Below, piece after piece: positions 1 through 8,789 of a stretch of 8,947 bases of DNA. The notes below the pieces were generated by a model. That model ran no database searches and was not told the origin of the DNA. It was given only the letters and a program-made list of their open reading frames with translations. The DNA is from Candidatus Atribacter hydrocarboniphilus (GTDB taxonomy: Bacteria > Atribacterota > Atribacteria > Atribacterales > Atribacteraceae). Position numbers and translations under genes: made by a program. Where the stretch lies: the NCBI GenBank assembly GCA_003542295.1, contig DPKX01000161.1, forward strand, positions 1 to 8,947, in the 5' to 3' direction. The stretch's first letter is position 1. Every line of letters begins with the position of its first letter.

Positions 1-620
1 CCAACCTGGATGCCAAATTAAGAGTTCAAATGAGAGCCGAGCTCTCAAAATTACACGATCGGTTAAAAACCACTATGATCTATGTAACTCACGACCAAAC
101 TGAAGCTATGACCATGGGTGATCGGATCGTCGTCATGCGTGATGGGTTAGTCCAACAAGTAGGAAGCCCTCTTGAATTATACAACAAGCCAGTCAATAAG
201 TTCGTCGCCGGTTTTATTGGAACTCCGTCAATGAACTTCATCGATGTTGTGTTGAAAAAAGAAGGGGACGATCTCTATCTTGACGGTCAATCCTTTAAGC
301 TCACCATTCCTGCTGAATTTAAAGAAAATCTGCTTCCCCACGTTAACCAGGAATTAACCCTTGGGATTCGACCCCAAGATCTTTTTGATAGTGAAGTGAG
401 CAAAGAGTCGGCAACGACTGGATCGACCATTAACACTACCGTTGACGTTGTTGAACCCCTAGGTTCAGAACAAATCATTTACCTCACCACTGGACCCCAT
501 ACTTTGGTGGCAGTTCTGGATATGCAAACTCGAACTGGTGTTGGCGATGACCTCAAGATTGCTGTTGATACTTCAAAAATGCATCTTTTCAAATCGGATA
601 CTGAAATAGCAATAATTTGA
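1..620 (+). CDS. MalK/UgpC-type sugar ABC transporter ATP-binding protein, C-terminal part
   Basis: This is the 3' portion of the ATPase subunit of a carbohydrate-importing ABC transporter (CUT1 family), which acts at the inner face of the membrane. The open frame enters from the left edge (first full codon at 3) and shows 205 residues, so roughly the first 160 residues with Walker A, Q-loop, signature and Walker B are outside the window. Visible are the D-loop region (NLDAKLR), the H-loop (IYVTHDQTEAM) and the switch region (GDRIVVM). These are followed by the family-typical GFIGTPSMNF segment and a TOBE/OB-fold regulatory tail with GIRPQDL. The length and end fit a normal C-terminus of a protein of about 365 residues. 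It ends at TGA 618-620, six bases before a strong terminator, so it closes an upstream operon unrelated to the genes that follow. The family is well supported; the sugar cannot be told. Confidence 0.93.
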   Translation, partial: NLDAKLRVQMRAELSKLHDRLKTTMIYVTHDQTEAMTMGDRIVVMRDGLVQQVGSPLELYNKPVNKFVAGFIGTPSMNFIDVVLKKEGDDLYLDGQSFKLTIPAEFKENLLPHVNQELTLGIRPQDLFDSEVSKESATTGSTINTTVDVVEPLGSEQIIYLTTGPHTLVAVLDMQTRTGVGDDLKIAVDTSKMHLFKSDTEIAII

Positions 621-625
621 TCTCA

Positions 626-661
626 AAAGGCGTGCTTTATGCACGCCTTTCTTCATTTTTT
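626..661 (+). terminator. Intrinsic (Rho-independent) terminator after the sugar ABC ATPase gene
   Basis: A perfect 10-bp stem, AAAGGCGTGC (626-635) with GCACGCCTTT (641-650), encloses a 5-base loop. It is followed by a T-rich stretch ending in six T (656-661). It begins five bases after the stop codon of the upstream gene. It separates that operon from the gap operon. Confidence 0.9.
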
Positions 662-766
662 CTGCTGATATCCATCGGTTATTTTCTTCCCGGGTGAATC
701 GGCAATACGGGAAAGAAAGCAGTTTTTGGTATTTGGCAATTAATGCTGAGTTCCAATGGATAGTAT

Positions 767-794
767 TTGACGAGAATTTTCGATGTTGTATAAT
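767..794 (+). promoter_or_regulatory. Sigma-70-type promoter for the gap operon
   Basis: The -35 hexamer TTGACG (767-772, 5/6 match to TTGACA) and a perfect -10 TATAAT (789-794) are separated by 16 bases. Transcription would start near 800-802, giving a leader of about 50 bases before the gap start codon. It lies between the upstream terminator and gap, where a promoter is expected, and is the only strong promoter I can see in the window. It was read by eye and not scored computationally. Confidence 0.75.
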
Positions 795-804
795 AGAAAC
801 CTAA

Positions 805-1842
<1,038 letters not shown>

Positions 1843-1854
1843 AAGGAGCCTGAT

Positions 1855-2625
1855 ATGTCACGAATTCCTATCGCAGCTGGTAATTGGAAAATGAATAAAA
1901 CTGTCGAAGAAGCCTCGGAATTTGCCGAGGCTCTTCGCGGTTTATCTCCAAATACATCTGATATTGAAGTTATTCTCTGTCCACCATTTGTTGCTCTTTA
2001 TCCTCTTTCCCAAAAATTAGCTCACACCGGTGTAAAGTTAGCAGCTCAAAACTGTCACTGGGAAACTAAAGGGGCTTTCACTGGAGAGGTTTCTGTCCCT
2101 ATGCTTCTGGCGGTACACTGTCAGTATGTCATTTGTGGCCATTCGGAGCGGCGTCATATCTTTGGAGAAACTTCTGAAGATATCGGTAAAAAAGTCAAAG
2201 CAGCAGTTCACTTTGGGCTTAACCCCATCCTTTGTGTTGGGGAAACCTTAGAGGAAAGAGAAGCAGGTCAGACCGAAGCAATTGTTTTTGACCATCTATC
2301 ACATGGAATAGTCAACCTTACCAAAGAAGAAGCTTTATCGTTGGTGATTGCTTATGAACCAGTCTGGGCTATTGGAACTGGAAAAGCTGCCACACCCCAG
2401 GATGCTCATCAAGTTATTTCTTACGTTCGACAACAATTATCCAAAAAATTTGGTGAAAAAACCGCTGAACAGATTCGTATTTTATACGGTGGAAGTGTAA
2501 CACCAGATAACGTCTTTGATTTTATGAAAGACCCGGATATTGATGGGTCATTGGTGGGCGGAGCTAGCTTAGATCCAGCCAAGTTCAATAAAATTATATT
2601 AGAAAGCTTAAGGGCTTCCCAATAG
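1855..2625 (+). CDS. tpiA: Triosephosphate isomerase
   Basis: Interconverts dihydroxyacetone phosphate and glyceraldehyde-3-phosphate (EC 5.3.1.1) in the cytoplasm, feeding the enzyme encoded just upstream. It has 256 residues, a full-length TIM barrel. The active-site residues are all present: Lys12 in AGNWKMNK, His96 in CGHSERR, and Glu168 in YEPVWAIGTGK, which also forms the flexible loop 6. The phosphate-binding YGGSV (211-215) and GGASLD (235-240) are intact. ATG 1855 has AAGGAG (1843-1848) six bases upstream, directly after the gap stop. Phosphoglycerate kinase, often encoded between gap and tpiA or fused to TIM, is missing here. A strong stem-loop lies within the early coding sequence (1905-1937). 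Confidence 0.98.
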   Translation: MSRIPIAAGNWKMNKTVEEASEFAEALRGLSPNTSDIEVILCPPFVALYPLSQKLAHTGVKLAAQNCHWETKGAFTGEVSVPMLLAVHCQYVICGHSERRHIFGETSEDIGKKVKAAVHFGLNPILCVGETLEEREAGQTEAIVFDHLSHGIVNLTKEEALSLVIAYEPVWAIGTGKAATPQDAHQVISYVRQQLSKKFGEKTAEQIRILYGGSVTPDNVFDFMKDPDIDGSLVGGASLDPAKFNKIILESLRASQ

Positions 2626-2637
2626 AGGAGAGTCGAT

Positions 2638-2862
2638 ATGCAAGCTTGGATGATTATTCAGATTTTTATTTCGGTTGGTTTAATTTTGGTGGTTATTTTT
2701 CAACCTCGTAAAGCCGGCATGGGAGGGGGTATTTTTGGAGGAATGACCCGTGCCGATCGGAGTAGTAAGTTTAAAAACCTGCCGGTTTTAGGAAAGTTAA
2801 CCATTTTTTTTGCCGTGGCTTTCATGGTAGTATCATTAATTTTTGCCTTTCTTCTGACCTGA
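2638..2862 (+). CDS. secG: SecG, preprotein translocase subunit
   Basis: A small accessory membrane subunit of the SecYEG protein-export channel, which assists SecA-driven translocation. The 74-residue product has the SecG layout. It comprises a first membrane segment (about 5-21), a short glycine-rich loop (GMGGGIFGG, about 27-35) with a polar stretch, and a second membrane segment (about 53-72). ATG 2638 is preceded by AGAGGAG (2624-2630), which overlaps the tpiA stop; the gap is 12 bases. tpiA-secG adjacency is common in bacteria. It is the only export gene here, but a Sec-exported binding protein is encoded two genes downstream. Confidence 0.93.
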   Translation: MQAWMIIQIFISVGLILVVIFQPRKAGMGGGIFGGMTRADRSSKFKNLPVLGKLTIFFAVAFMVVSLIFAFLLT

Positions 2863-2864
2863 GA

Positions 2865-2871
2865 AGAGGTG
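2865..2871 (+). promoter_or_regulatory. Ribosome binding site supporting GTG 2881 for the phosphoribosyltransferase
   Basis: AGAGGTG matches GGAGGTG at 6 of 7 positions and lies 9 bases before GTG 2881. The competing GTG at 2869 lies inside this motif and so has no usable site of its own. Confidence 0.55.
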
Positions 2872-2880
2872 GAAGACAAG

Positions 2881-3924
2881 GTGTCACAAAAACAATGGGT
2901 TAATGATCTCCAGGAAGTGATTCATTATCATCCTGATTCAAAACGGCTATTTCTATCTGCAACCCATGATGAGATAATGCAGGGATATACGACTGACATT
3001 TATTTTGTCAGTGCTCAACAAATTCTTCGCCATCTTCAACTCGATCAAACCCCGGTCGTCGCAGAAATTTTTGCCCGGCATCCGGGGATTTTTTGTGGAT
3101 TGCCCGAAGTTCTTTCTCTTTTGTCACATAGCCAAGTAGAAATATGGAGCTTACAGGAAGGTGATCCCTTTGATTCAAGGGAGGTGGTTTTAAGAATAAA
3201 AGGTCCCTATTCAGAATTTGGCGTTTTCGAAACTCCTTTACTGGGAATACTTGCCCATAGTACTGGATGGGCAACCGCAGCCCAGGAATGTAAAGAAGCA
3301 GCCGGGAAAAAGATGGTTCTCTGTTTTGGAGCTCGACATGTTCATCCCTCGGTAGCACCAGTTATGGAAAGGTCAGCTCTGATAGGAGGTGCTGATAGTG
3401 CCGCCTGCATCCTGGGAGCGAAGTTAGCTGGAAAAATTCCAGGGGGGACCATTCCTCATGCTGCAATTCTTATTTGTGGGGATACGGTGTTGTCAGCTAA
3501 AGCCTTCGATGAATGCATACCGAGCGAATTTCCTCGTATCATTTTAGTCGATACCTTCAAGGACGAAGCCGAAGAATCACTTCGTTTAACTCAAATCATG
3601 GATCAAAAACTGGAAGGAATTCGTCTCGATACCCCCGAGGAGAGAGGGGGGGTTACCCTATCCCTGGTAAAGGAAGTTCGTGAAAGATTAAATCAAGCAG
3701 GATATCCTAACATAAAAATAGTGGTTTCTGGTGGTATCACTCCTGAAAAAATACGTCTGTTTCACGATCATGCTGATATTTTTGGTGTAGGGAGTTATAT
3801 CAGTGGGCATTCTCCGATTGATATGACTATGGATATCAAAGAAGTAGCTGGCCAAAGGATTGCCAAAAGGGGAAGAATTCCAGGAATAACGAATAATCCA
3901 AGGCTAGTAAAAATTTCATTATAA
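2881..3924 (+). CDS. pncB: Nicotinate phosphoribosyltransferase (archaeal/thermophile type)
   Basis: Condenses nicotinate with phosphoribosyl pyrophosphate, using ATP, to give nicotinate mononucleotide in the NAD salvage (Preiss-Handler) pathway (EC 6.3.4.21). From GTG 2881 it has 347 residues, the short form seen in archaea and many anaerobes rather than the ~400-residue E. coli PncB form. Family motifs in order are GYTTDIYF (35-42), FETPLLG (116-122), the phosphate/substrate-binding GARHVHP (150-156), TIPHA (190-194), VDTFKDE (223-229), IRLDTP (247-252), VSGGI (282-286) and GVGSYI (302-307). This is the type II phosphoribosyltransferase barrel shared with quinolinate phosphoribosyltransferase, but the TDIYF and HVHP motifs favour nicotinate. 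A GTG at 2869 would add four residues. It lies 18 bases after secG and 13 before the binding-protein gene. The NAD link to GAPDH suggests why it sits in this operon. Confidence 0.88.
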   Translation: MSQKQWVNDLQEVIHYHPDSKRLFLSATHDEIMQGYTTDIYFVSAQQILRHLQLDQTPVVAEIFARHPGIFCGLPEVLSLLSHSQVEIWSLQEGDPFDSREVVLRIKGPYSEFGVFETPLLGILAHSTGWATAAQECKEAAGKKMVLCFGARHVHPSVAPVMERSALIGGADSAACILGAKLAGKIPGGTIPHAAILICGDTVLSAKAFDECIPSEFPRIILVDTFKDEAEESLRLTQIMDQKLEGIRLDTPEERGGVTLSLVKEVRERLNQAGYPNIKIVVSGGITPEKIRLFHDHADIFGVGSYISGHSPIDMTMDIKEVAGQRIAKRGRIPGITNNPRLVKISL

Positions 3925-3937
3925 GGAGGCATAAAAA

Positions 3938-5776
3938 TTGAAAAAGATTTTGGTTTTGACATTGTTATTGGTTTTTGTATTGGGAACTTCGGCTGCCTTT
4001 GCCGAAATAAAAAATCCCGATACTTATGTGTATCTCCATATTGGTGAACCTGATACCCTCGATCCCGGATATGCCTATGATAGTGCCAGTGGTGAGATAT
4101 TAACCTATGTCTATGAAAACCTCATTGCTTACGATGGAGCCAATATACAAAAATTTGTTCCAGTTCTGGCAACCGAAGTTCCAACTGCTGAAAATGGTCT
4201 TATAAAGGATAATGGCACAACTTATGTATTCCCGATTCGAGAGGGCGTCAAGTTTCACAACGGGAACGAACTTACTCCAGAAGATGTTGAATATAGCTTT
4301 GAACGCAATATACTTTTTGATCCGGCCAATGGACCACAATGGATGATTATTGAAGCATTGTTTGATTTCCAGACCCTTGATGATCTAGTTGCCGATAAAG
4401 TCGGAACACCTCTCACTGAGATGGTTGATGAAAATGGAAACTTAATTAACCCCGACGATGCCGCCAAATTGATAGAATTTTATCAGCAAGTTATCGATCC
4501 GGTTATTGAAGTTCAGGATGGTTCAGTAGTGTTCCGTCTGGTACGTCCCTTTGCACCTTTTCTTTACATTCTTCCGAAACATGCTTACTGGAGCAACATC
4601 CTCGACAAAGAAACCTGCGTTGAATGGGGTTGCTGGGATGGGAATGCTGATGGATGGTGGAAATACTATAATGTTAAAAAAGAATCTTCACCTCTTTATG
4701 ACAAAGCCAATGGTACTGGACCTTTCAAATTTACCGAGTGGGATCGAACCCAACAGAAGGTTACCCTGGACCGTTTTGATGGATATTGGGGAGAAAAGGC
4801 CAAAATTGCCCAGATTATTGATTGGGGAATTGACGAGTGGGGCACACGTCGGGCAATGTTGGAAGCCGGAGATGCCGACCAGATTTATATGCCAGCTCAG
4901 TATCTCGATCAGGTTAAAGACTTAAAAGATCTTAAAATCGAAAGTGGTAAGAGAATCACCATAACCGCTTTCCATTTTAACTGGACTGTAGATAAAACCA
5001 GTGATTTCTTAGGAAGTGGAGCCCTTGATGGGAATGGTATCCCGGCTGATTTCTTTAGTGATATCCATTGCCGCCGTGCTTTTAGCTACGCTTTCGATTA
5101 TGACACCATGATCCAGGAAGTTTTGTTGGGATATGGAGAGAGACCTCCATCAGTTATTCCTTCTGGCATGCTCGGATACAATCCCGATCTTCCCATGTTT
5201 GAGTTCGACCTGGCGAAAGCCGAAGAGGAATTCAAAAAAGCTTGGGATGGTAAAGTCTGGGAAAATGGTTTTAAGCTGACCTTGCTTTACAACACTGGGA
5301 ACGATGCTCGACAAACCGCTTGTGAAATGTTTAAGGAAAATATTGAATCCCTCAACCCCAAGTTTAAAATTGATGTACAGGGAGTTCAGTGGCCAAATTA
5401 CTTGGATGCTTATAAAAGCGGCAAATTACCAGCATTTGTCATTGGCTGGATTGCCGATTATCCCGATCCCCATAACTTCATTTTCACTTATTTCCACAGT
5501 AATGGAGTTTATGGTGGCCCCCAGGGTGAAGCCTATATTAATTTTGCTCAAGAAAATTTAAATCCGATCATTGAAGCGGCCATCTCTGAAACCGATGCAG
5601 CGAAGCGGCAAAATATGTATGAAGAAATTCAGAAAATCGCTTATGAAAATGTGTTAGGTCTTACCTTCTATCAAGAGATAGCGCTTTTCCCAATGAGAAC
5701 CTGGGTCCAAGGATGGGAATTCAATCCAATACAATCGGGCGAAGCTAATTATAATGGGGTTTATAAAGCCGAATAA
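3938..5776 (+). CDS. Extracellular solute-binding protein, family 5 (peptide/oligosaccharide ABC importer)
   Basis: The secreted receptor that captures the substrate and delivers it to the membrane permeases encoded downstream. It has 612 residues and starts at TTG 3938, with AAGGAGG (3923-3929) eight bases upstream. The N-terminus is a clear signal peptide: MKK, a hydrophobic core, then SAAFA with predicted cleavage after residue 22. There is no lipobox cysteine, so it is probably free in the periplasm rather than a lipoprotein. The SBP_bac_5 fold begins with EPDTLDPGYAYD, continues with FHNGNELTPEDVEYSFER and GTGPFKF (259-265), and ends near LTFYQEIALF. Cys227 and Cys232 sit in an insertion before GTGPF and could pair. 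The family includes dipeptide and oligopeptide binders but also, in thermophiles, oligosaccharide binders, so the ligand is not settled. Confidence 0.92.
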   Translation: MKKILVLTLLLVFVLGTSAAFAEIKNPDTYVYLHIGEPDTLDPGYAYDSASGEILTYVYENLIAYDGANIQKFVPVLATEVPTAENGLIKDNGTTYVFPIREGVKFHNGNELTPEDVEYSFERNILFDPANGPQWMIIEALFDFQTLDDLVADKVGTPLTEMVDENGNLINPDDAAKLIEFYQQVIDPVIEVQDGSVVFRLVRPFAPFLYILPKHAYWSNILDKETCVEWGCWDGNADGWWKYYNVKKESSPLYDKANGTGPFKFTEWDRTQQKVTLDRFDGYWGEKAKIAQIIDWGIDEWGTRRAMLEAGDADQIYMPAQYLDQVKDLKDLKIESGKRITITAFHFNWTVDKTSDFLGSGALDGNGIPADFFSDIHCRRAFSYAFDYDTMIQEVLLGYGERPPSVIPSGMLGYNPDLPMFEFDLAKAEEEFKKAWDGKVWENGFKLTLLYNTGNDARQTACEMFKENIESLNPKFKIDVQGVQWPNYLDAYKSGKLPAFVIGWIADYPDPHNFIFTYFHSNGVYGGPQGEAYINFAQENLNPIIEAAISETDAAKRQNMYEEIQKIAYENVLGLTFYQEIALFPMRTWVQGWEFNPIQSGEANYNGVYKAE

Positions 5777-5799
5777 ATGATTGAAGAATAATGATCGTT

Positions 5800-5830
5800 C
5801 TCCGGAGGGAATTCTATTTTCCCTCCGGAG
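5800..5830. repeat. Perfect 12-bp inverted repeat (stem-loop) between binding-protein and permease genes
   Basis: CTCCGGAGGGAA (5800-5811) and TTCCCTCCGGAG (5819-5830) are exact reverse complements around a 7-base loop. No T-run follows on either strand, so it is not a classical intrinsic terminator. It lies 23 bases after the binding-protein stop. Stem-loops in this position in binding-protein operons are known to protect the upstream message from 3' decay or to dampen downstream expression, giving more receptor than permease. That role here is inference. The arms contain SD-like (GGAGGG) and anti-SD-like (CCCTCC) sequence. Confidence 0.85.
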
Positions 5831-5841
5831 TGGAAGGATTG

Positions 5842-6879
5842 ATGGTTTTGATATTTTATATTATACGAAGAGTTCTATTTATACCTATTACTCTTTTTGG
5901 TATTTCTCTCATCGTTTTCTCTATGATTGGTATGCTGAGTCCCTATCAGCGACTTGCCACCTTCATCAGCAGCCCTGACCGCTTAAAAAGTGAAAATGTC
6001 GATCAGCTCATTTCTATGTACGGCCTCGATGATCCGATGCCTGTTCAATATGGAAGATGGTTTAAAAATCTGCTTCAAGGAAACTTAGGATGGTCTTATG
6101 TTGGTAAAGCACCTGTTTTACAGGCTTTACTCCAGCGTTTTCCCTATACCTTAGAACTGACGTTATTCTCCGCCATCCCCATTATCTTGATCGGAACCTG
6201 GATGGGAGTCCTGTCAGCACTCCACCACAACCGTACCTTGGATCATTCACTGCGGATTTTTGCCGTGGTAGGGTGGTCCTTTCCTGATTTTGTATTTGGC
6301 CTATTCATTCTCATGATTTTTTATAGTACTTTAGGACTTTTTCCCCCAGGGAACTTAAGTCTTTGGGCAGAAAGCATTGTTAAATCTTCAGGTTATAAAT
6401 CTTTTACCGGTATGACAACTATCGATGCGCTTCTCAATGGAAGATTAGATGTTTTTGTTAATGCCTTACGGCATCTCGTCGGTCCTGTTCTCACTTTAAC
6501 CTATGTTCAATTGGCTTACATTCTTCGTATAACCCGATCCTCCATGCTTGATGTTCTCCAACGTGACTATGTCCGCACTGCTCGTGCCAAAGGTTTAAAC
6601 GAAAGAATTGTTATTAATAAACATGCTAAAAGAAACGCCATGATACCAGTTGCTACCGTGAGTGGCCAAACTATTGTCGGATTGATGGCAGGAACGGTAA
6701 TTGTCGAAGCAATATTTAATCGGACCGGTTTAGGAAGCTTTTTAGCCTTAGCAGCTCAACAATTAGATTATGCCTCGATTATGGGTGGTGTCCTCTTTTT
6801 TGGGCTTATATTGATTATCGGGAATCTTCTGGTTGATATCTCATATGCTTATATTGATCCCAGGGTTAGGTTGAACTAG
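5842..6879 (+). CDS. ABC transporter permease, DppB/OppB type
   Basis: One of the two membrane subunits forming the translocation path of the importer. From ATG 5842 it has 345 residues. A first membrane segment (about 9-30) is followed by the external region with YGLDDPMPVQYGRWFKNLL and the GNLGWS motif typical of DppB. Further membrane segments lie near 103-125, 137-162, 212-232, 268-290 and 314-335. The cytoplasmic EAA loop that docks on the ATPases is at about 240-263 (RTARAKGLNERIVINKH). The start is uncertain. The frame is open back to ATG 5791, but that start would place the stem-loop inside the coding region. AAGGA (5834-5838) is only 3 bases from ATG 5842 but 9 bases from TTG 5848, whose product MIFYIIRR matches the usual DppB N-terminus. 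The stop is 4 bases before the next permease gene. Confidence 0.9.
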   Translation: MVLIFYIIRRVLFIPITLFGISLIVFSMIGMLSPYQRLATFISSPDRLKSENVDQLISMYGLDDPMPVQYGRWFKNLLQGNLGWSYVGKAPVLQALLQRFPYTLELTLFSAIPIILIGTWMGVLSALHHNRTLDHSLRIFAVVGWSFPDFVFGLFILMIFYSTLGLFPPGNLSLWAESIVKSSGYKSFTGMTTIDALLNGRLDVFVNALRHLVGPVLTLTYVQLAYILRITRSSMLDVLQRDYVRTARAKGLNERIVINKHAKRNAMIPVATVSGQTIVGLMAGTVIVEAIFNRTGLGSFLALAAQQLDYASIMGGVLFFGLILIIGNLLVDISYAYIDPRVRLN

Positions 6880-6883
6880 AAAA

Positions 6884-7765
6884 ATGAAGTCGGAAACCCA
6901 TCGGATTATAAAGAAACTACTTCTAAACGCTTCAGCAATTATTGGCTTTGTCCTCTTAGGGATATTTATTGTAATAGCCATCTTTGCTCCTTTTATAGCT
7001 CCCCCTAAAGAGGGGAGAGATCCCTATATGATGCCCATTGTCACTTGGACTTCAAGTCCTCAACCTCCTTCACCGGAACATCCTTTTGGGGTAGCAGGGA
7101 AAAGGGATATTTTTTATGGAGTAATCTGGGGTACTCGAACCGCTTTTCGTGTGGGAATAATAGTCACCGTAGTTTCAACGCTCATTGGTCTGTTTATCGG
7201 ATCAATAGCCGGGTATTACGGTAAACTTTTCGATGAAATCCTCATGCGAATCACCGATATCTTTATGGCTATTCCTTTTTTAGTTGCAGCTTTGGTATTA
7301 GCTGCTATATTAGGAAGTGGATTGAATAAAGTTATGATTGCCATGACGATTTTCGGTTGGATGTATCCTGCTCGTTTAATCCGAGGTAACATTCTTCAAG
7401 TGAAAGAAGAACAATATGTCATGGCAGCCAAAGCCCTTGGAGTAAAAAATTATTTGATCATCATCCGCCACATTCTTCCCAATACGATTTTTCCAGTATT
7501 AATACAAGCCTCAATGCGGATGGGTTCTTTGGTAATTACCGCCGCTGCTTTGAGCTTTCTTGGTGTTGGAGCTCCACAAGGGTATTCTGATTGGGGAGCA
7601 CTGCTTAATTATTCTCGAAACTGGATGTTAGGAGGACAGGGTGAAGCTCTTCGTTATTGGTATGCTACTGTCTTCCCTGGTGCAGCGATGGTTCTCTTTG
7701 TTCTATCTTGGAACTTAGTCGGGGATGCCCTTCGAGATGTATTTGATCCTCGGTTAAGGGTGTAA
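6884..7765 (+). CDS. ABC transporter permease, DppC/OppC type
   Basis: The second membrane subunit, pairing with the DppB-type permease. It has 293 residues. Membrane segment 1 is at about 18-39, then an external loop with the DppC landmark HPFG (66-69). Further segments lie near 88-110, 125-146, 150-165, 206-228 and 263-282. The EAA loop at about 177-200 reads AAKALGVKNYLIIIRHILPN, close to consensus. The usual HPFGTDxxGRD is altered here to HPFGVAGKRD. ATG 6884 is 4 bases after the preceding stop and has no strong Shine-Dalgarno sequence, so translation is probably coupled to the upstream permease. The C-terminus GDALRDVFDPRLRV is typical, so the protein is complete. Confidence 0.93.
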   Translation: MKSETHRIIKKLLLNASAIIGFVLLGIFIVIAIFAPFIAPPKEGRDPYMMPIVTWTSSPQPPSPEHPFGVAGKRDIFYGVIWGTRTAFRVGIIVTVVSTLIGLFIGSIAGYYGKLFDEILMRITDIFMAIPFLVAALVLAAILGSGLNKVMIAMTIFGWMYPARLIRGNILQVKEEQYVMAAKALGVKNYLIIIRHILPNTIFPVLIQASMRMGSLVITAAALSFLGVGAPQGYSDWGALLNYSRNWMLGGQGEALRYWYATVFPGAAMVLFVLSWNLVGDALRDVFDPRLRV

Positions 7766-7775
7766 GGAGTCAATT

Positions 7776-8789
7776 ATGAATACGAATAACACAATCTTGA
7801 GCATAGAAAACCTAAAAGTATATTTTTATAACGATTATGGCCAGGAACTCAAAGCTGTGGACGACATCAGTTTCCAAGTTTACCAAGGTGAAACCATTGC
7901 CTTGGTTGGTGAATCGGGATGTGGAAAAAGTGTTACTTCTTTAGCTCTCATGCGATTGATTGATAGTAATGGAAAAATCGTTGGTGGAAAAATAAATTTT
8001 AATAATTCCGATTTATTATCATTATCTGAAAAACAGATGCAAAGTATCCGTGGAAAAGACATTTCAATGATTTTTCAAGAACCTTCATCGGCACTCAATC
8101 CGGTTTATACCATCGGTGACCAAATTATTGAGGCAATTTCTCTTCATCAAAAAGTCAACCATCATGAAGCCCGAAAACGGGCGGTTGAAATGTTTAAACT
8201 GGTAGGAATTCCCGATCCAGAAAAACGATTAAACGAATATCCTCATGAATTATCAGGAGGAATGAAACAAAGAGGCATGATTGCCATGGCACTCTCTTGC
8301 CATCCTCAGCTTCTAATTGCCGATGAACCAACCACATCTTTGGATGTAACCATCCAGGCACAAATTATTGAATTAATGATCAGCCTTCAAAGACAGCTTA
8401 AAATGGCAGTTATTCTCATCACCCATGATTTAGGAATTGTCGCTACTATGGCGAAACGAATTGTTGTAATGTATGCTGGAAAAATAGTCGAAGAGGGAAA
8501 CCGTCATGATATTTTTAAAAATCCTTGCCATCCTTATACCATTGGTTTGCTCCGTTCTATACCTCGGTTGGATATCGAGCAGGAAAAACTCGATTCAATA
8601 CCAGGCATGGTCCCCGATCCTTCACAATTTCCCGAAGGATGTCGGTTCCGAAACCGCTGTTCCTTTGAAAATGAGCAATGTGTGAATCAACCGAATAAAA
8701 GCAATGTAGATTTAAATCATTTTGTTTATTGTCATCACTGGAAAAAAATAAACCAACACTCAATTGAAGAGTGCAAAATCTATGAATAA
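7776..8789 (+). CDS. ABC transporter ATP-binding protein, DppD/OppD type
   Basis: One of two ATPase subunits energising the importer at the cytoplasmic face. It has 337 residues. Walker A is GESGCGKS (45-52), Q-loop Gln101 in [10 protein letters not shown], signature LSGGMKQR (159-166), Walker B LLIADEPT with Asp183 and Glu184, D-loop SLD (188-190) and H-loop His217. All are intact, so it should be catalytically competent. The C-terminal oligopeptide-transporter extension has [12 protein letters not shown], then four cysteines spaced C-x5-C-x6-C-x16-C, the pattern usual in DppD/OppD and compatible with metal or iron-sulfur binding. ATG 7776 is preceded by AAGGAG (7764-7769), which overlaps the previous stop. 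Its last 8 bases overlap the start of the partner ATPase gene. Confidence 0.95.
   Translation: MNTNNTILSIENLKVYFYNDYGQELKAVDDISFQVYQGETIALVGESGCGKSVTSLALMRLIDSNGKIVGGKINFNNSDLLSLSEKQMQSIRGKDISMIFQEPSSALNPVYTIGDQIIEAISLHQKVNHHEARKRAVEMFKLVGIPDPEKRLNEYPHELSGGMKQRGMIAMALSCHPQLLIADEPTTSLDVTIQAQIIELMISLQRQLKMAVILITHDLGIVATMAKRIVVMYAGKIVEEGNRHDIFKNPCHPYTIGLLRSIPRLDIEQEKLDSIPGMVPDPSQFPEGCRFRNRCSFENEQCVNQPNKSNVDLNHFVYCHHWKKINQHSIEECKIYE

Noticed and set aside
682..718. Imperfect inverted repeat (TTTTCTTCCCG ... CGGGAAAGAAA) upstream of the gap promoter
   Set aside because: It has only six clean pairs before a mismatch and a 15-base loop, with no T-tail and no recognised operator consensus. It is too weak to call as a regulatory site.
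3074..3094. Terminator-like CCCGG-CAT-CCGGG hairpin followed by six T inside the phosphoribosyltransferase gene
   Set aside because: The stem is only 5 bp with a 3-base loop and lies well within an intact coding sequence. It is probably a chance match.
3646..3652. Run of seven G in the phosphoribosyltransferase gene, a possible slippage or frameshift site
   Set aside because: The frame and family motifs continue intact on both sides (IRLDTP before, VSGGI after). There is no sign of a frameshift or of phase variation.
4551..4925. Alternative-frame open frame of 124 codons within the binding-protein gene, and other antisense or offset frames in gap, pncB, the binding-protein and ATPase genes
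   Set aside because: They lie wholly inside well-supported genes in another frame, show no family features, and lack convincing ribosome binding sites.
5781..5978. 65-codon frame overlapping the start of the first permease gene
   Set aside because: It is offset from the permease frame, which encodes clear DppB features. It has no independent support and is a shadow frame.
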